In this document: positions 49,304 to 59,789 of the stretch, piece by piece | How the letters are laid out: each line of letters begins with the position of its first letter | Position numbering within the stretch: the stretch's first letter is position 1 | NCBI GenBank assembly: GCA_001465935.1 | Contig: LNKV01000002.1 | Location: forward strand, 930,001 to 994,000 | Direction: 5' to 3' | Source: Clarireedia homoeocarpa | Taxonomy: Eukaryota > Ascomycota > Leotiomycetes > Helotiales > Rutstroemiaceae | DNA: 64,000 nt | The notes under the pieces: model-generated | Database searches by the model: none | What the model saw: only the letters and a program-made list of their open reading frames with translations | Told to the model about the DNA's origin: nothing | Translations under genes and position numbers: made by a program

Positions 49304-51096
49304 ATGTCGCTCTTTAAAGGGGCCTCGAGATCTCTCTTCAGAGCTGCTGCTACCAATAGAGCAGCAGCTCCCATTAGTGGCGCGAGAAGAGCAGCGAGTA
49401 GTACGGCTGCCAGTCGAATGACTGCTGAAAGTCAGCAAAAGGTACATACCTATCCAATTGATTGTGTATATCTGAAGCTAATTGATAAACGCCGTTCAGC
49501 TACTTGCAGCAAACCTCGAACAAGCGGATCCGGCTGTCTACAATATCCTTCAAAATGTACGATACTTCTCAGTCGAATTTCTGGTAGCGCACGGGGGCTA
49601 AATCATTGAGTTGTAGGAGAAACGAAGACAGAAGCACTTTATCAATCTCATTCCCTCGGAAAACTTTACATCACAAGCTGTCCTAGATGCATTAGGAAGT
49701 GTTATGCAAAGTATGCGTTGCCGCAAACCGATGGGTGAGTCAGTGTTGACATTTTGGCAGATAAATACTCGGAAGGATACCCGGGTGCAAGATATTATGG
49801 CGGAAATGAGTTCATAGATGAGTCGGAAAGGTTATGTCAAAGTCGAGCGCTGCAAACTTTTGGTTTAAAAGAGTCAGAATGGGGTGTCAATGTTCAGCGT
49901 AAGTGTTCTGTCCACCTTTCATGCGGTCCTGCTAACTTGTTACCAAAGCCTTATCTGGATCTCCAGCAAATCTTTACGCATATTCTGCTCTCCTGAATAC
50001 ACACGATAGACTTATGGGCTTGGATTTACCGCATGGTGGTCATCTTTCTCATGGTTACCAAACACCAACGAAGAAGATCTCGGCTATTTCAAAATACTTC
50101 GAAACTGTACCATACCGACTAGACGAACAGACAGGTATAATTGACTATGCTAAACTAGAAGAACTTGCCACAATATATCGACCAAAGCTCATTGTTGCCG
50201 GCACCTCGGCATATAGCAGGCTTATTGAGTATCAGCGCATGCGTGAAATCGCGGACAAGGTCGGAGCGTACCTTTTGGCTGATATGGCACATATCTCCGG
50301 TCTTGTTGCAGCAAAGGTTATTCCTACTCCATTTGAATATGCGGACGTCGTCACAACCACCACACATAAGTCACTTCGCGGTCCTCGTGGTGCTATGATT
50401 TTCTACAGAAAGGGTGTAAGGCGAGTTAACCCTAAGACTAAGGAACAAGAAATGTGGAACCTTGAAGATCCCATCAATGCTTCAGTTTTCCCAGGGCACC
50501 AGGGTGGTCCTCACAACCACACTATCACTGCACTGGCAGTTGCTCTAAAGCAAGCACAAAGTGATGAGTTCAAAGCTTACCAAGAAGCGGTGCTGTTGAA
50601 TGCGAAAGCTTTCGCTAAGCGTCTTGGTGATCCTAAGGATAAAGGGGGTCTGGGATATTCTATTGTTTCTGGCGGCACAGATAATCATCTTGTTCTTATT
50701 GACCTTAAACCCCAGGGTGTCGATGGTGCTCGAGTCGAACGCGTTCTCGAACTGGTTGGCGTAGCCTCAAACAAAAACACGGTGCCGGGCGATAAGTCTG
50801 CACTTAAGCCTGGTGGATTACGAATGGGTACACCAGCTATGACTACTCGTGGATTTCAACCAGACGATTTCGTTCGTGTAGCGGATGTTGTAAATAGAGC
50901 TGTAACTATCACTCAGCGTCTAGATAAGGCAGCTAAGGAGGCGGCGGAAGCAAAAGGAAGGAAGAATCCGGGTAGTGTGAAAGCATTCTTGGAATATCTT
51001 GGAGAGGGCGAGAACGAAACAGAGATCGTGCAACTAAGGAGTGAGGTCGAGGAATGGGTTGGCACATTCTCATTGCCTTGGGAGGAGAGTAGTTAG
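49304..51096 (+). CDS. SHM1: Serine hydroxymethyltransferase, mitochondrial
   Basis: Five exons (49304-49441, 49500-49556, 49617-49710, 49761-49898, 49949-51096) give 524 residues. The first 38 residues are rich in Arg, Ala and Ser with no acidic residues (MSLFKGASRSLFRAAATNRA), a mitochondrial presequence. Conserved SHMT blocks follow: FINLIPSENFTSQAVLDALG, KYSEGYPGARYYGGNEFID, NVQPLSGSPANLYAYSALL, LLADMAHISGLVAA and the PLP-lysine motif TTTTHKSLRGPRG (Lys about 283). The enzyme converts serine and tetrahydrofolate to glycine and 5,10-methylene-THF. A cytosolic paralogue is expected elsewhere in the genome. Confidence 0.95.
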
Positions 51097-51522
51097 AGAT
51101 GGATTTCAACCCAGTCGATGAGGCTTTGGGAGGAGAACTGCGTAGGATAAGCCGGTATAGTATGATATCATAATATTATCGCATAGGTTTGGTTCTCAAC
51201 CTCAAGACTCTGGCATTATAATGGTGGGTTCTGCAGTGCACTTAGAAGGGGCAATTATATGATTTAGACCAGCAGTTTATTCATTGCTCTCTTGCCCACT
51301 TCATATTCCGTTCCTCAGCTGTAATATCGAAGGTTGGGTGATCCTTTGAGAAACAGTATTTGCAGAGAGGTAAGGCTCACCATTGCCTAATCACATGTCT
51401 GCTTTGAAATACAGGCGGTCCGTGCATACATACTATCAAAGGGCTTACTTCCCCTTCACCGTCTCATCACAGGATTCTGAGGAGTTTTGCACAACTTCTG
51501 AGGATGAGCAGAGGGTATCACA
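51097..51522. other. Intergenic region before the second Zn-cluster gene
   Basis: About 430 bp, AT-rich at the SHMT 3' side. No gene or repeat seen. Confidence 0.45.
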
Positions 51523-53709
51523 ATGCCTGAACACAATCACCGTTCAACACTGAGTGATCAAGTCTGTGACCAGTGCAAGAAACGAAAGATCCGCTGTGAT
51601 CGTCGGCTGCCCAAATGCTCCAATTGTGCGAAATCTCATCGTCAGTGCGAATCCACTCATCGAGAAAAGAGACCAAATGTTGCTAAGAAATTGTACGTTG
51701 AATCCTCTCACCGCGAGACCAAATGCTAATTACATTCAGAGTAGAGGATTTTGATGGTCTGAATACTAGACTATCGAGTATTGAAACTTCTATCTCTCAG
51801 ATAGCACAGCAGCTAAGCACACCTCGTTTATCCACCCCTTTACTGGTAGAGTATAATCAAGATACGATACTACCCGATGGGCCGCCAGACTTCCTCGTTC
51901 AATCATCGCTCTCTCAATCACCCTTCGAAGGTGACTTGAAAGAGTCGGTCCCGATCAGAAGTTCCCACCACCTTGTCGATTCCAGAGGTCATGAACAATT
52001 TTTCGGACGTAGCTCCTTGTACGCATTTCTCGGATACGCCAAGACCACATTTGAAGCACTAAGCATTCAAAAAAACTATAGGGGTCACTCCATGCTCGAG
52101 ATTCTCTGTGATAGAGTTCCGTCCGCGAGATACACTTTGAGAAGGTTGGCTGGACTTCCCCAGGCGGCTCCCACACCCTCCTGTCCAGAGATTACCGATG
52201 ATGGAAAACCAATGTTATTACCTTCACAGGCACTACTGGAAGTGACTTTAGATTTTTATATGCGAGAGATTAATGCTCCGTTGCCCGTGTTTGAGCGAGC
52301 AACCTTGATGCAGGCTATTAACGAGCAATATGCGCTTGGTTCAGGGAATGCAGATATTGCATGGATAGTCTGCTTTAACTGCATTGTATTGCTATCCTTG
52401 ATAGCAAAGTTATACATATCACCGAAGGGGGTTCTATCAAAAGATGAAGAACTCATGTTTTTACTTTTGCAAAATATCCAGAGATTCTCCTCAAAGTTGG
52501 ATAGTCTACTGCCGCCGAAGGTTGCAAGTGTCCAAGCTTTTCTCTCTCTTGTAGGTCACCCTTATACTAAGGCTGCCGAGTCCAAGTACTGGTCTTCCTT
52601 GCCCCTCTCCTTCACATCCACCTGGGCTTTTCCTGATTGTGTCTAGGGACTTGTCACGCGAGAGTTCTATGATTATCGGGTCTCAGCCAAGTATCTTAAT
52701 CTAGCCTTTGAAATGGCGAAATCCATCGGTCTTCATGAGCTGGGGGCATCCAAAAATACAGAGCGAACCAATTTGTTCTGGACTATGTTCATCATGGATA
52801 AATCAAAGCTGTATAAGTGCAGTCAGCCGTGCCACTTGTGGTCTTTCGAGTGCAGTGTTTCAATCCCAACATCTGGGAAAACAGATCCGGCACAAAACGT
52901 CTTTATAGCCAACATCAAGTTGGCATATCTTCTAGAAGAGATATACCAAGGGCTTTATTCCAAGAGCGCTGAAGCTCAGTCATCAGCTCTGAGGGACAGA
53001 AGCGTCGCCCAGTTGCTGGCTCGACATGATCTAGAATTCTCGGAGTATGAGAGTGGAACCTCAACGGCGTTACGAAACTTTGACCCGGCACAAGACTTTT
53101 ATTTGAGGCATCTATTACTGACTAGTCGTGTATTAATATTATTAGGTAGCAATTCGCCGGTGTACAGGCCACAAATCTTGGACAATTCACGAGCGTGCTT
53201 GGAGATCATTGCCAGTCTTCATTCTCAGAACTCAATTCGTGCGAAGAAAGTAATTGCGAAGTACGTTGCCCGTCACTCGTGCAGAGACGGTTTGATTTCT
53301 AATAACATATAGTATATTTCAGCGTGATCCTCTAGTAACATTCTTGGAAGTATTTCTCAACATCGTCAGGAACCCACACCTCAGTCACACCAGAGACCAG
53401 GAACTGCTTGCTCTTACCACTGAAGCTATGAAAGACCTCTCCGATCCAAGATTCAAGGGCTCATCATATGCGATAGTATCTGAAAGTGTATCTATCCTCA
53501 ATGAAACCGTGATAGGGATCAAGCAAGCCTTCCCCTCTTCTCCTAGTCATTGGACAGAGCTACACGATTCGGTTTCGATATGTGAACCACTTTCAGACAT
53601 TGACCGGTCAGTAGAACCAGACTGGTCCATGGAGGCATTCCTGGACATGGACTTGGACGCAATGCACCCTCGCAGTTCCCATCCCTCTTATGGAGAGTTC
53701 GCTACCTAG
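51523..53709 (+). CDS. Zn(II)2Cys6 transcription factor with fungal-specific regulatory domain
   Basis: Four exons (51523-51692, 51740-52550, 52647-53260, 53313-53709) give 663 residues. The zinc cluster at about residues 15-43 is complete: VCDQCKKRKIRCDRRLPKC then CSNCAKSHRQC. It is followed by a basic linker and a short heptad segment (DGLNTRLSSIETSISQIAQQ) for dimerisation. The middle-homology (Fungal_trans) domain runs from about 200 to 500, with YMREINAPLPVFERATLMQA, VTREFYDYRVSAKYLNLAFE and SIGLHELGASKNTERTNLFW. The acidic C-terminus (DWSMEAFLDMDLDAMH) may activate transcription. The third intron was placed at CATATAG, because the CAG site 8 nt downstream gives an early stop. Targets are unknown. 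Confidence 0.88.
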
Positions 53710-54041
53710 AGGAATTACACGCAAGCCAACTATCCATACCGATGAGAGGGCGGTTTGATGATCAGTAGTTTACGGATGAAATCGATTCTTGGTATGTCAA
53801 TATTTCGATGGTCTAGGAGCCATTTGAAGATTAGGATGGCGGTTGATAAGCCGAAGCAGAAAGGCTGGCAATAAAGGAATTCAGGGCTTTCTCAAGGGGA
53901 TGAGGGACAATCAAATGATGATGTTTCAATACAACCATCCTTAAAATTAGAGGACTCAGCTGCTAGTATCTTAGCAGCCCACTCTGCGCGGATCTTCTCT
54001 TGCATTTCGGAGTCGCATAGCTTTGGATATTGCTCTCGGCT
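53710..54041. other. Convergent spacer downstream of the Zn-cluster gene
   Basis: About 330 bp of 3' flanking sequence between convergent units. No feature found. Confidence 0.45.
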
Positions 54042-54825
54042 TCATTGGAATCTTTTGGCCTTCTTCTTTAATGCCTTGATCTGAGGATGTGTATGATAGA
54101 AGCTTATTGGTTCCGTTATTCCGGTCTGAAGTTGGATATGGTGCGGAACAAGGCTTAACGCGATCCCCTTCATGGTATTCAATCTCCTCTTAATTCCAGG
54201 TTGTGTTATACAGTCTCTAACTACTAGAAGTAGTAACGCCTTTAAAGTGAAATTGACGTCATTTCCACCGTAATGAAGATTAGCAAAAGGACACCCAAGA
54301 GTAAGCAAGAGATGACGGAGGGTGGGTGAATCGTAAGACATAGCTTGGGTATCGAGAATAGTGATGTTGAATTTCAAGAAATCGAAATCAAGACGACACA
54401 GAGCCCGCAAGTCATGTCGAAGATCATGACCCTCGGAGACACCCCGCCGACCATGAGGTACGAAGGATCCGATGCTTCTAAGAATGTCATTCTGGGTAAT
54501 AACAACTGACTCGCCAAATAAGAAGTTTTTCCTGGTCTTCTCTTGATAAGCTGAGCATCCTAAAGCGAAATTATACGTCGATATGAGCTCAGCGGAATGA
54601 AGTTGAATCGAAATCTTCTGTATCGAGCACTGCGACGTCAACCTCACTATTCAAATTTTGTGACAGGCCTTTCTGAATACTGCCGATATTTTCAAAGTCG
54701 ATTGCAATAAACACAGCTTTGCAAGCTGAGCGAGCGGTGGGACCAAAAAGCTCTTGTAGATGTCGGGAATCAGCCTTTACAAAAAGGCTCGTTGGGTAGT
54801 AGTTGATGCTCCCAGTGGAGGGCAT
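54042..54825 (-). pseudogene. Frameshifted RNase H-fold exonuclease relic (Gfd2/YDR514C-like)
   Basis: Two overlapping reverse frames together make one protein of the fungal Gfd2/YDR514C C-terminal-domain family. The first (54825-54589) has AVFIAIDFENIGSIQKG, with the first acidic pair of a DEDD exonuclease, and EVDVAVLDTEDF. The second (54647-54042) continues with ELISTYNFALGCSAYQEKTR, FLFGESVVI, GHDLRHDLRALCRLDFDF, ITILDTQ and the terminal LHYGGNDVNFTLKALLLL, which would supply the last His/Asp. The frame changes around 54595-54605, between DTEDFDS and AELISTYNF. No intron fits, because the two segments are already adjacent with no spare sequence. So it is a one- or two-base indel: a true pseudogene, or an assembly error. 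The N-terminus also seems short for the family. Confidence 0.7.
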
Positions 54826-56070
54826 ATATCAACTTGTTACTCGCTTGAAGCTGAATCAACCATTTCAGCCATATTGCATTCTCGAGTAGGTGGAGGTGCT
54901 TGTTGTGGGTTCCGGCGATAGTGCGAGTTATTGCGGAAGTGGCTGAGTTCTCGTGCCTCTGTGACTGTTCACGGTGGTGTGTTCTCGTTGCAGTGAGCCT
55001 ATGAGTCGATTGAAAGTGCATGTTTGCTATGATGAAAGTACAAATTGTGTGTAATTATAGTGTTATGGTCGCACTTAAGCTATTAGTATCGCTGCCCTGC
55101 CCTGATAATGTAACAATTTAACAGAAGCTTCACGAGTATTGAACGGCAAAATGTGCCGAAACTTTGGGGGTGCATACACCATAAGAGACGCAAGATGATC
55201 GGTGTACTTGTCAGGGAGAAGCTTGGGATAACAAGGCAATTATAGAAATCGTCTATTTCGATTGTTGGTCCTACAATTCCCTCATGGAGAGGGAGAGTCT
55301 CATTTATATTCCATACCATGTGACTACTGACCACAGAGGTTCTATCTAGTTCTCGAGTCTGTTTGAATTGAACTGTAGAATCAACAGGGTGAGAGCCTTA
55401 CATCTCCTTAAAGATTCAGAGGACAGTACATATGGCCTCTTGTACTCCAGATGTAAACGCCTCAAAATTCCAAGCAGAAATAAAATGACACACTAACAAT
55501 GCCGCCCATCCTCATGTACATGAACGGTACGCTGGCACTTCCGGGGCTCGTATCTAGTAGCGATACGGCATTCGTAGAAAGTGAATCCTCTACACCGAAC
55601 GGCCCGTTTCATCTATCCGTAAGCACTTGCTTGCCCGCTTTGCACTTTGGCAGCTATCATTCTTACGGGGCCGACGTGCAGGCTCTCATTCCAACATAGG
55701 AACCAACACGAGGTTTTCCCTGTCTTGTACCACGTTACAGCGAGGGCCAACACCATCATCTCGTGATTCGTATCCCAGCATTCACACATCACCCGGACGC
55801 CATCGCTGAAGTCATGGTCCAGTTGCTAGCTAGCGGCTTTGGTCTAGGATAGTGATGGCGTAAGGGGTGGGTGGGTGACTTGACTACCTTAGCATTTGCA
55901 TCTGCATTTGCATCTGCCCCAGGTTTATCTGACGGGATCCCCTGATGATGAGCGATGTTGGGACTTGGAGGGATATGACATATTTTCGTACTTTTTCATA
56001 CCCTTTATTGTCCCTGACATCGACAGTAATGCAAGGGGAATCTCTCCACTTTGGAACTCAGCGCCCTGAA

Positions 56071-56122
56071 GCATTTTGTACATAGTATCTTGCCAAGCAT
56101 TTTGTACATAGTATCTTGCCAA
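56071..56122. repeat. Perfect tandem duplication of a 26-bp unit
   Basis: The unit beginning GCATTTTGTACATAGTATCT occurs twice head to tail without a mismatch, followed by a partial third start (GCATT). Perfect identity implies a recent duplication or active repeat. Confidence 0.9.
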
Positions 56123-57260
56123 GCATTAAAACCTCTTGTTATTGTCTCGGTATCTTTCTATTAGTTCTTGGATGTCTCAGTCACATCGAAGTTCGCTTCC
56201 AAACCCATACAGAGGCACACCGCACAGCAAGCTCTGGATCGAAATGCACGAATCGTCCAGTTCTTTCCGCGATGGTTGTTTTTGTCAAGCTTACCCCTCT
56301 CCCCTCTCCCTGCTCTCGTACTCCGTACAACCACCAGGTATGGATGGCAATGATCAATATCACGAAACTTGCCGCCCGTTTACGCTCACGATAAACCCCG
56401 GATTTTCTGAGTGATCCGTGTGTGCGTTTGTGCCGGGTCATGATTCGCAGAGACATTGAGGTCGGTTGATTGCCGGGGCCCGAGTGGAGAGATGCCCTTT
56501 TCGTGGCTTTTGTTATTCCATTTTGGGTATTACGCCAAGGTCTATACGAGGAACTTTTAACAGCTACAGTACAACGGTGAAGGTTCGCGGTCAAGTGGTG
56601 GCATGTGCATATACAGTATTTACCCTCGTTGTCCTTATTGGCCTCGTTGGATCATACATGTATACATGTACGTGAAAGGCTAGGAAGATCACCGCCGGCT
56701 TGTATAGTAAAGCAGAATACTTCAACCGTGAGATGAAAATAGCATGTGCGAGAAGGGGTTTAGAATGAACGACCCACCGATATCCGTAGAGTTATCGATT
56801 TTCCGGAAAATAGGCGGTGCGTGAATACGACCGAGGATGATCTCTGGAGGAGGTTTTGGTTCTTTTCTTATGCATAAGGTGATGATTCATCCATTGTCCA
56901 TGTTCTGTTCTCGCCCTTTCTTCCCTCCTCCAACCGGATGCAGCAAGTCTTGGGGTAAATTTACCCCTGAGAACTAGAGGCGTGGAGGCTGAAAAGGGCT
57001 GAGCCGCTACTGCAGGCACAGAATTTGGATCACGAAAGCCCAGCAAAGCCGGTAAAGCAAAGAAAAGAAAAGAACTTTTCCAATGATGAGACCTTGACCG
57101 GGTGGCAAACGGCTGCTAAGTGATGGGATTGGTAGCTGTCGACTGGTGAAATGGGAATAGCAAGCATGATACGAGGCCGTACGAAGGCTCTTGGGGAAAG
57201 TAGCAGCTGAGAGTGAATTCGGGGTGGATTTGGGATATGATGGGTTGTTTGCCGTTATTA

Positions 57261-57372
57261 TTCTCGTCATTCTGCAAAGTAGTCATTTCTGGTCATTCTC
57301 GTCATTTCTGGTCATTCTCGTCATTCTCGTCATTCTCGTCATTCTCGTCATTCTAGTCATTCTAGTCGTCTA
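57261..57372. repeat. Minisatellite of ATTCTCGTC units
   Basis: Nine-base units ATTCTCGTC and close variants (ATTTCTGGTC, ATTCTAGTC) run in tandem; four are nearly perfect around 57313-57350. Translated it gives an artificial Val-Ile-Leu repeat. Confidence 0.85.
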
Positions 57373-57691
57373 GTCCTTCTTCCCAAAGTTATGCGATCTG
57401 CATTGTTTCCTAATACAGTATCAACACACCATTAATACCGTAATATACCGTAATATGCCGGTAATTTCATATTGACCCAATCACAAATCCGTTGTACCTG
57501 CAGCTCTCGGTGCTCTTGGTAGTTGATCTAAGCCGAATGCAGAAATTAAAGCCAACTCTCGTTTTCCCAATGAGGAAGTTTTGCCCGCTTCTCGCCCATG
57601 CGCGCCCACCTTTCTTGTCAACCCATGGAAGCTTAAGATCATGATCCATTCTGACTTCCGAAGCTTCATTCACTACTTCGTATACAAACCT

Positions 57692-57745
57692 CACTGTCCT
57701 CCTCTCATTTCTCCTTTCTTTTTTCCCCTTCCTCTCTCAACCACA
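57692..57745 (+). promoter_or_regulatory. Pyrimidine-rich promoter tract of the GPI-protein gene
   Basis: About 50 bp almost wholly C and T lie 150-200 bp upstream of the ATG at 57897. Such CT blocks are common near transcription starts of highly expressed fungal genes, which fits an abundant wall protein. Confidence 0.5.
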
Positions 57746-57896
57746 TTCACTTTTGAACCACTTGTACTACTTAATCTAATTGACCTTTTGGCAATTCACA
57801 TTCGTTCCACGAAACAAATCCACCAAAAACACATCCAGAACTACATATACCCGTCGCTCCCCAGAGTAACTTAATACCAAACACCAAACCGTCAAA

Positions 57897-58635
57897 ATGC
57901 ACTTCTCAACCATCGCCGTCGCCTCTGCTGTCGCAGCCGTCGTTTCCGCCAACGGTAACCACACCGCTACCCCAAGCGCCGTCTGGGTCACCGACGTTGT
58001 CACCTCTTTCACCACTGTCTGCCCAGCTGCCACCTCTTTCGCATTCAATGGAGTAACCTACACTGCCACCGAGGTAAATTTCCCAATCTCTCCATCTTGA
58101 CAAGAAGATTCAGATCAGCGGGCCGATTCACTTCGATCTGCCTATCCAACCTGACTGAAATGTCGATTTCAAGATTCGCGCATTCTGAATACAATACAAT
58201 ACTAATTGAATGAATAGAGTGAGACCGTCACCATCACCAACTGCCCATGTACTGTCTCCAAACCAGTCTACACTACCTCTTCCGTGATCTGCTCAACCTG
58301 GTACGTATCATGTTATCTTCTTCAAAAGTGAACCCTGACCAAACGACTAACATTATCACAGCACCGGTGCCCCAACCACCGCCACCGTTGTTCCATCCAG
58401 TGCACCAGTCTACCCCAACGGAACCGTTGCCACCGGCGCAACCACCGGCGCTGCCACCGGCGCAACTAGCGTCGCTACTAGCAAGGGATCCGTCGGAACC
58501 ACATCTGCCGCCGCCGGTAGCAGCGCAACTCCATCCGGCACCACCCCAATCATCTCCAACAGTGGAAACCGTGTTCTCGCCTTCTCCGGTGCCAGCCTTG
58601 CCGGTCTTCTTGGTGTCGCCGCTTACATCTTGTAA
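57897..58635 (+). CDS. Small GPI-anchored cell-wall protein, CCG-6-like
   Basis: Three exons (57897-58073, 58218-58300, 58362-58635) give 177 residues. A signal peptide (MHFSTIAVASAVAAVVSA) is followed by a Thr/Val-rich domain with four cysteines near PAATSFAFNGVTYTATESE and TITNCPCTVSKPVYTTSSV. Then comes a Ser/Thr/Ala/Gly-rich stalk suited to O-glycosylation, and a hydrophobic C-terminus (FSGASLAGLLGVAAYIL) after a small-residue site, as expected for GPI attachment. The arrangement recalls Neurospora clock-controlled gene ccg-6 and similar surface proteins; that match is from memory. Codon use is strongly C-ending (ACC, GCC, GTC), unlike neighbours, which points to high expression. Confidence 0.85.
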
Positions 58636-59789
58636 GCTCCTTCTCTTTTCAATAACGAAACTACGACTTGCAAATTCCTCAAGACACAGTCAACCTAATC
58701 GATAATTAATTCATAATTCATGAATGGCTATGGGGGATTGGACAAAAGAATACCTTGGAAAAGAAGAGCGCATCTGGGGAAGTGTGGGTTAAAATTTATA
58801 TCTGGATTTGGGGTTCATTATGAAGGTGTTCACCATATTGCATTTACCCGAGGAGTTTTCTCTCTCCCTTTTTCTTCTAATATTTTACGATACGACACAT
58901 TCTTGGGAGAAAAGAAAACTGCCAACCATACTTTCTTTTGTAATTAATTGAGCGGGTGGATAGCGAGATGCATGCATAGCATGGGCAACGAGCCGATTCT
59001 TTTCATAGCTGCGGCAGTTGACAGGAGAGATAAAATGCAGACGATGTTGATCTTGACTTGAGACTTGTTTATTCAAATTAAAAACCTATTGATGGATCTT
59101 GAGTGAGACATGTTTTTGATCTTTTTATGAAAGAATAGTTCAAGACAAATTTCAGAATTAAAATGATATTCCAACTTACCATTCGTGAATAGAAAACACC
59201 AGTATTCAACACCAAACGCATTTGCATATTCTGTGTCTAGAAAAGGTACTACCACCATGGACACCAAATTGAAGACTGCAAGTTATTTGAGAAATCAAAG
59301 GAAGCAAGAGGAGACAGAAAGGCTAAACTGGAATAAGATGACTAAGCACTTCTGACAGTCTTGTCTTATCTTTCCGCCGTACATCGATTCTCGCAACGTC
59401 ATTCTGGTGTGTCTGCGTGTATGCATTCTCAACCTAACCCAACCTGCTGCTTGCGTGATTGTTTGTCCACCAAGTGCGTAGCAGTATAGATATAGCTCAA
59501 TATATCAACATCTTCTTCAAAAGTCACAAATCTGGTCACATTGCTATACTACAAATGCTCTCATCATCAACTTAGCTACTGTACACAGGAATCACTCCTT
59601 ATGCCATTTTTCTTTCTTTCTTTCTTCCTTCATTCGCCTGCCATACTATCTCCCCTCAAGGAGAGATGGTAGCATAGTAGCATATATGCATCTATTGAAC
59701 ATTGTGGATATGTATGCTGAAGGATCTGAAGCCGGGAAGCAAATTATGTTTACGTCCGAGAAAACTCCCTATGCCGAATCTATCTTTCT
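58636..59789. other. Intergenic region downstream of the GPI-protein gene
   Basis: About 1.15 kb of 3' flank, AT-rich (58640-58950), with no gene recognised. Two short reverse frames (58885-59076, 59073-59267) lack motifs. A TTTCTTTC run lies at about 59608-59626. Confidence 0.45.

Larger units (their letters stand above)
54826..57896. other. 3-kb gene-poor region with repeats and palindromes
   Basis: The longest gap in the window. No frame exceeds 137 codons and none is recognisable. It holds alternating GCATTTGCATCT-type repeats (about 55891-55918), a perfect 26-bp tandem duplication (56071-56122), two 16-bp palindromes (56655-56670 and 56952-56967), a 9-bp minisatellite (57261-57372) and ACCGTAATAT repeats (57436-57467). 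It may be a site of past insertion or rearrangement. The last 200 bp are the promoter of the GPI-protein gene. Confidence 0.5.

Noticed and set aside
56181..56594. 137-codon reverse frame in the 3-kb gap
   Set aside because: No recognisable motif, overlaps frames on the other strand, and the composition looks non-coding.
57261..57372. Tandem repeats as a CRISPR-like array
   Set aside because: Units are 9 bp with no spacers; it is a minisatellite in a eukaryotic genome.
57581..57874. 97-codon forward frame before the GPI-protein gene
   Set aside because: Lies in the pyrimidine-rich promoter/leader and its residues reflect CT tracts.
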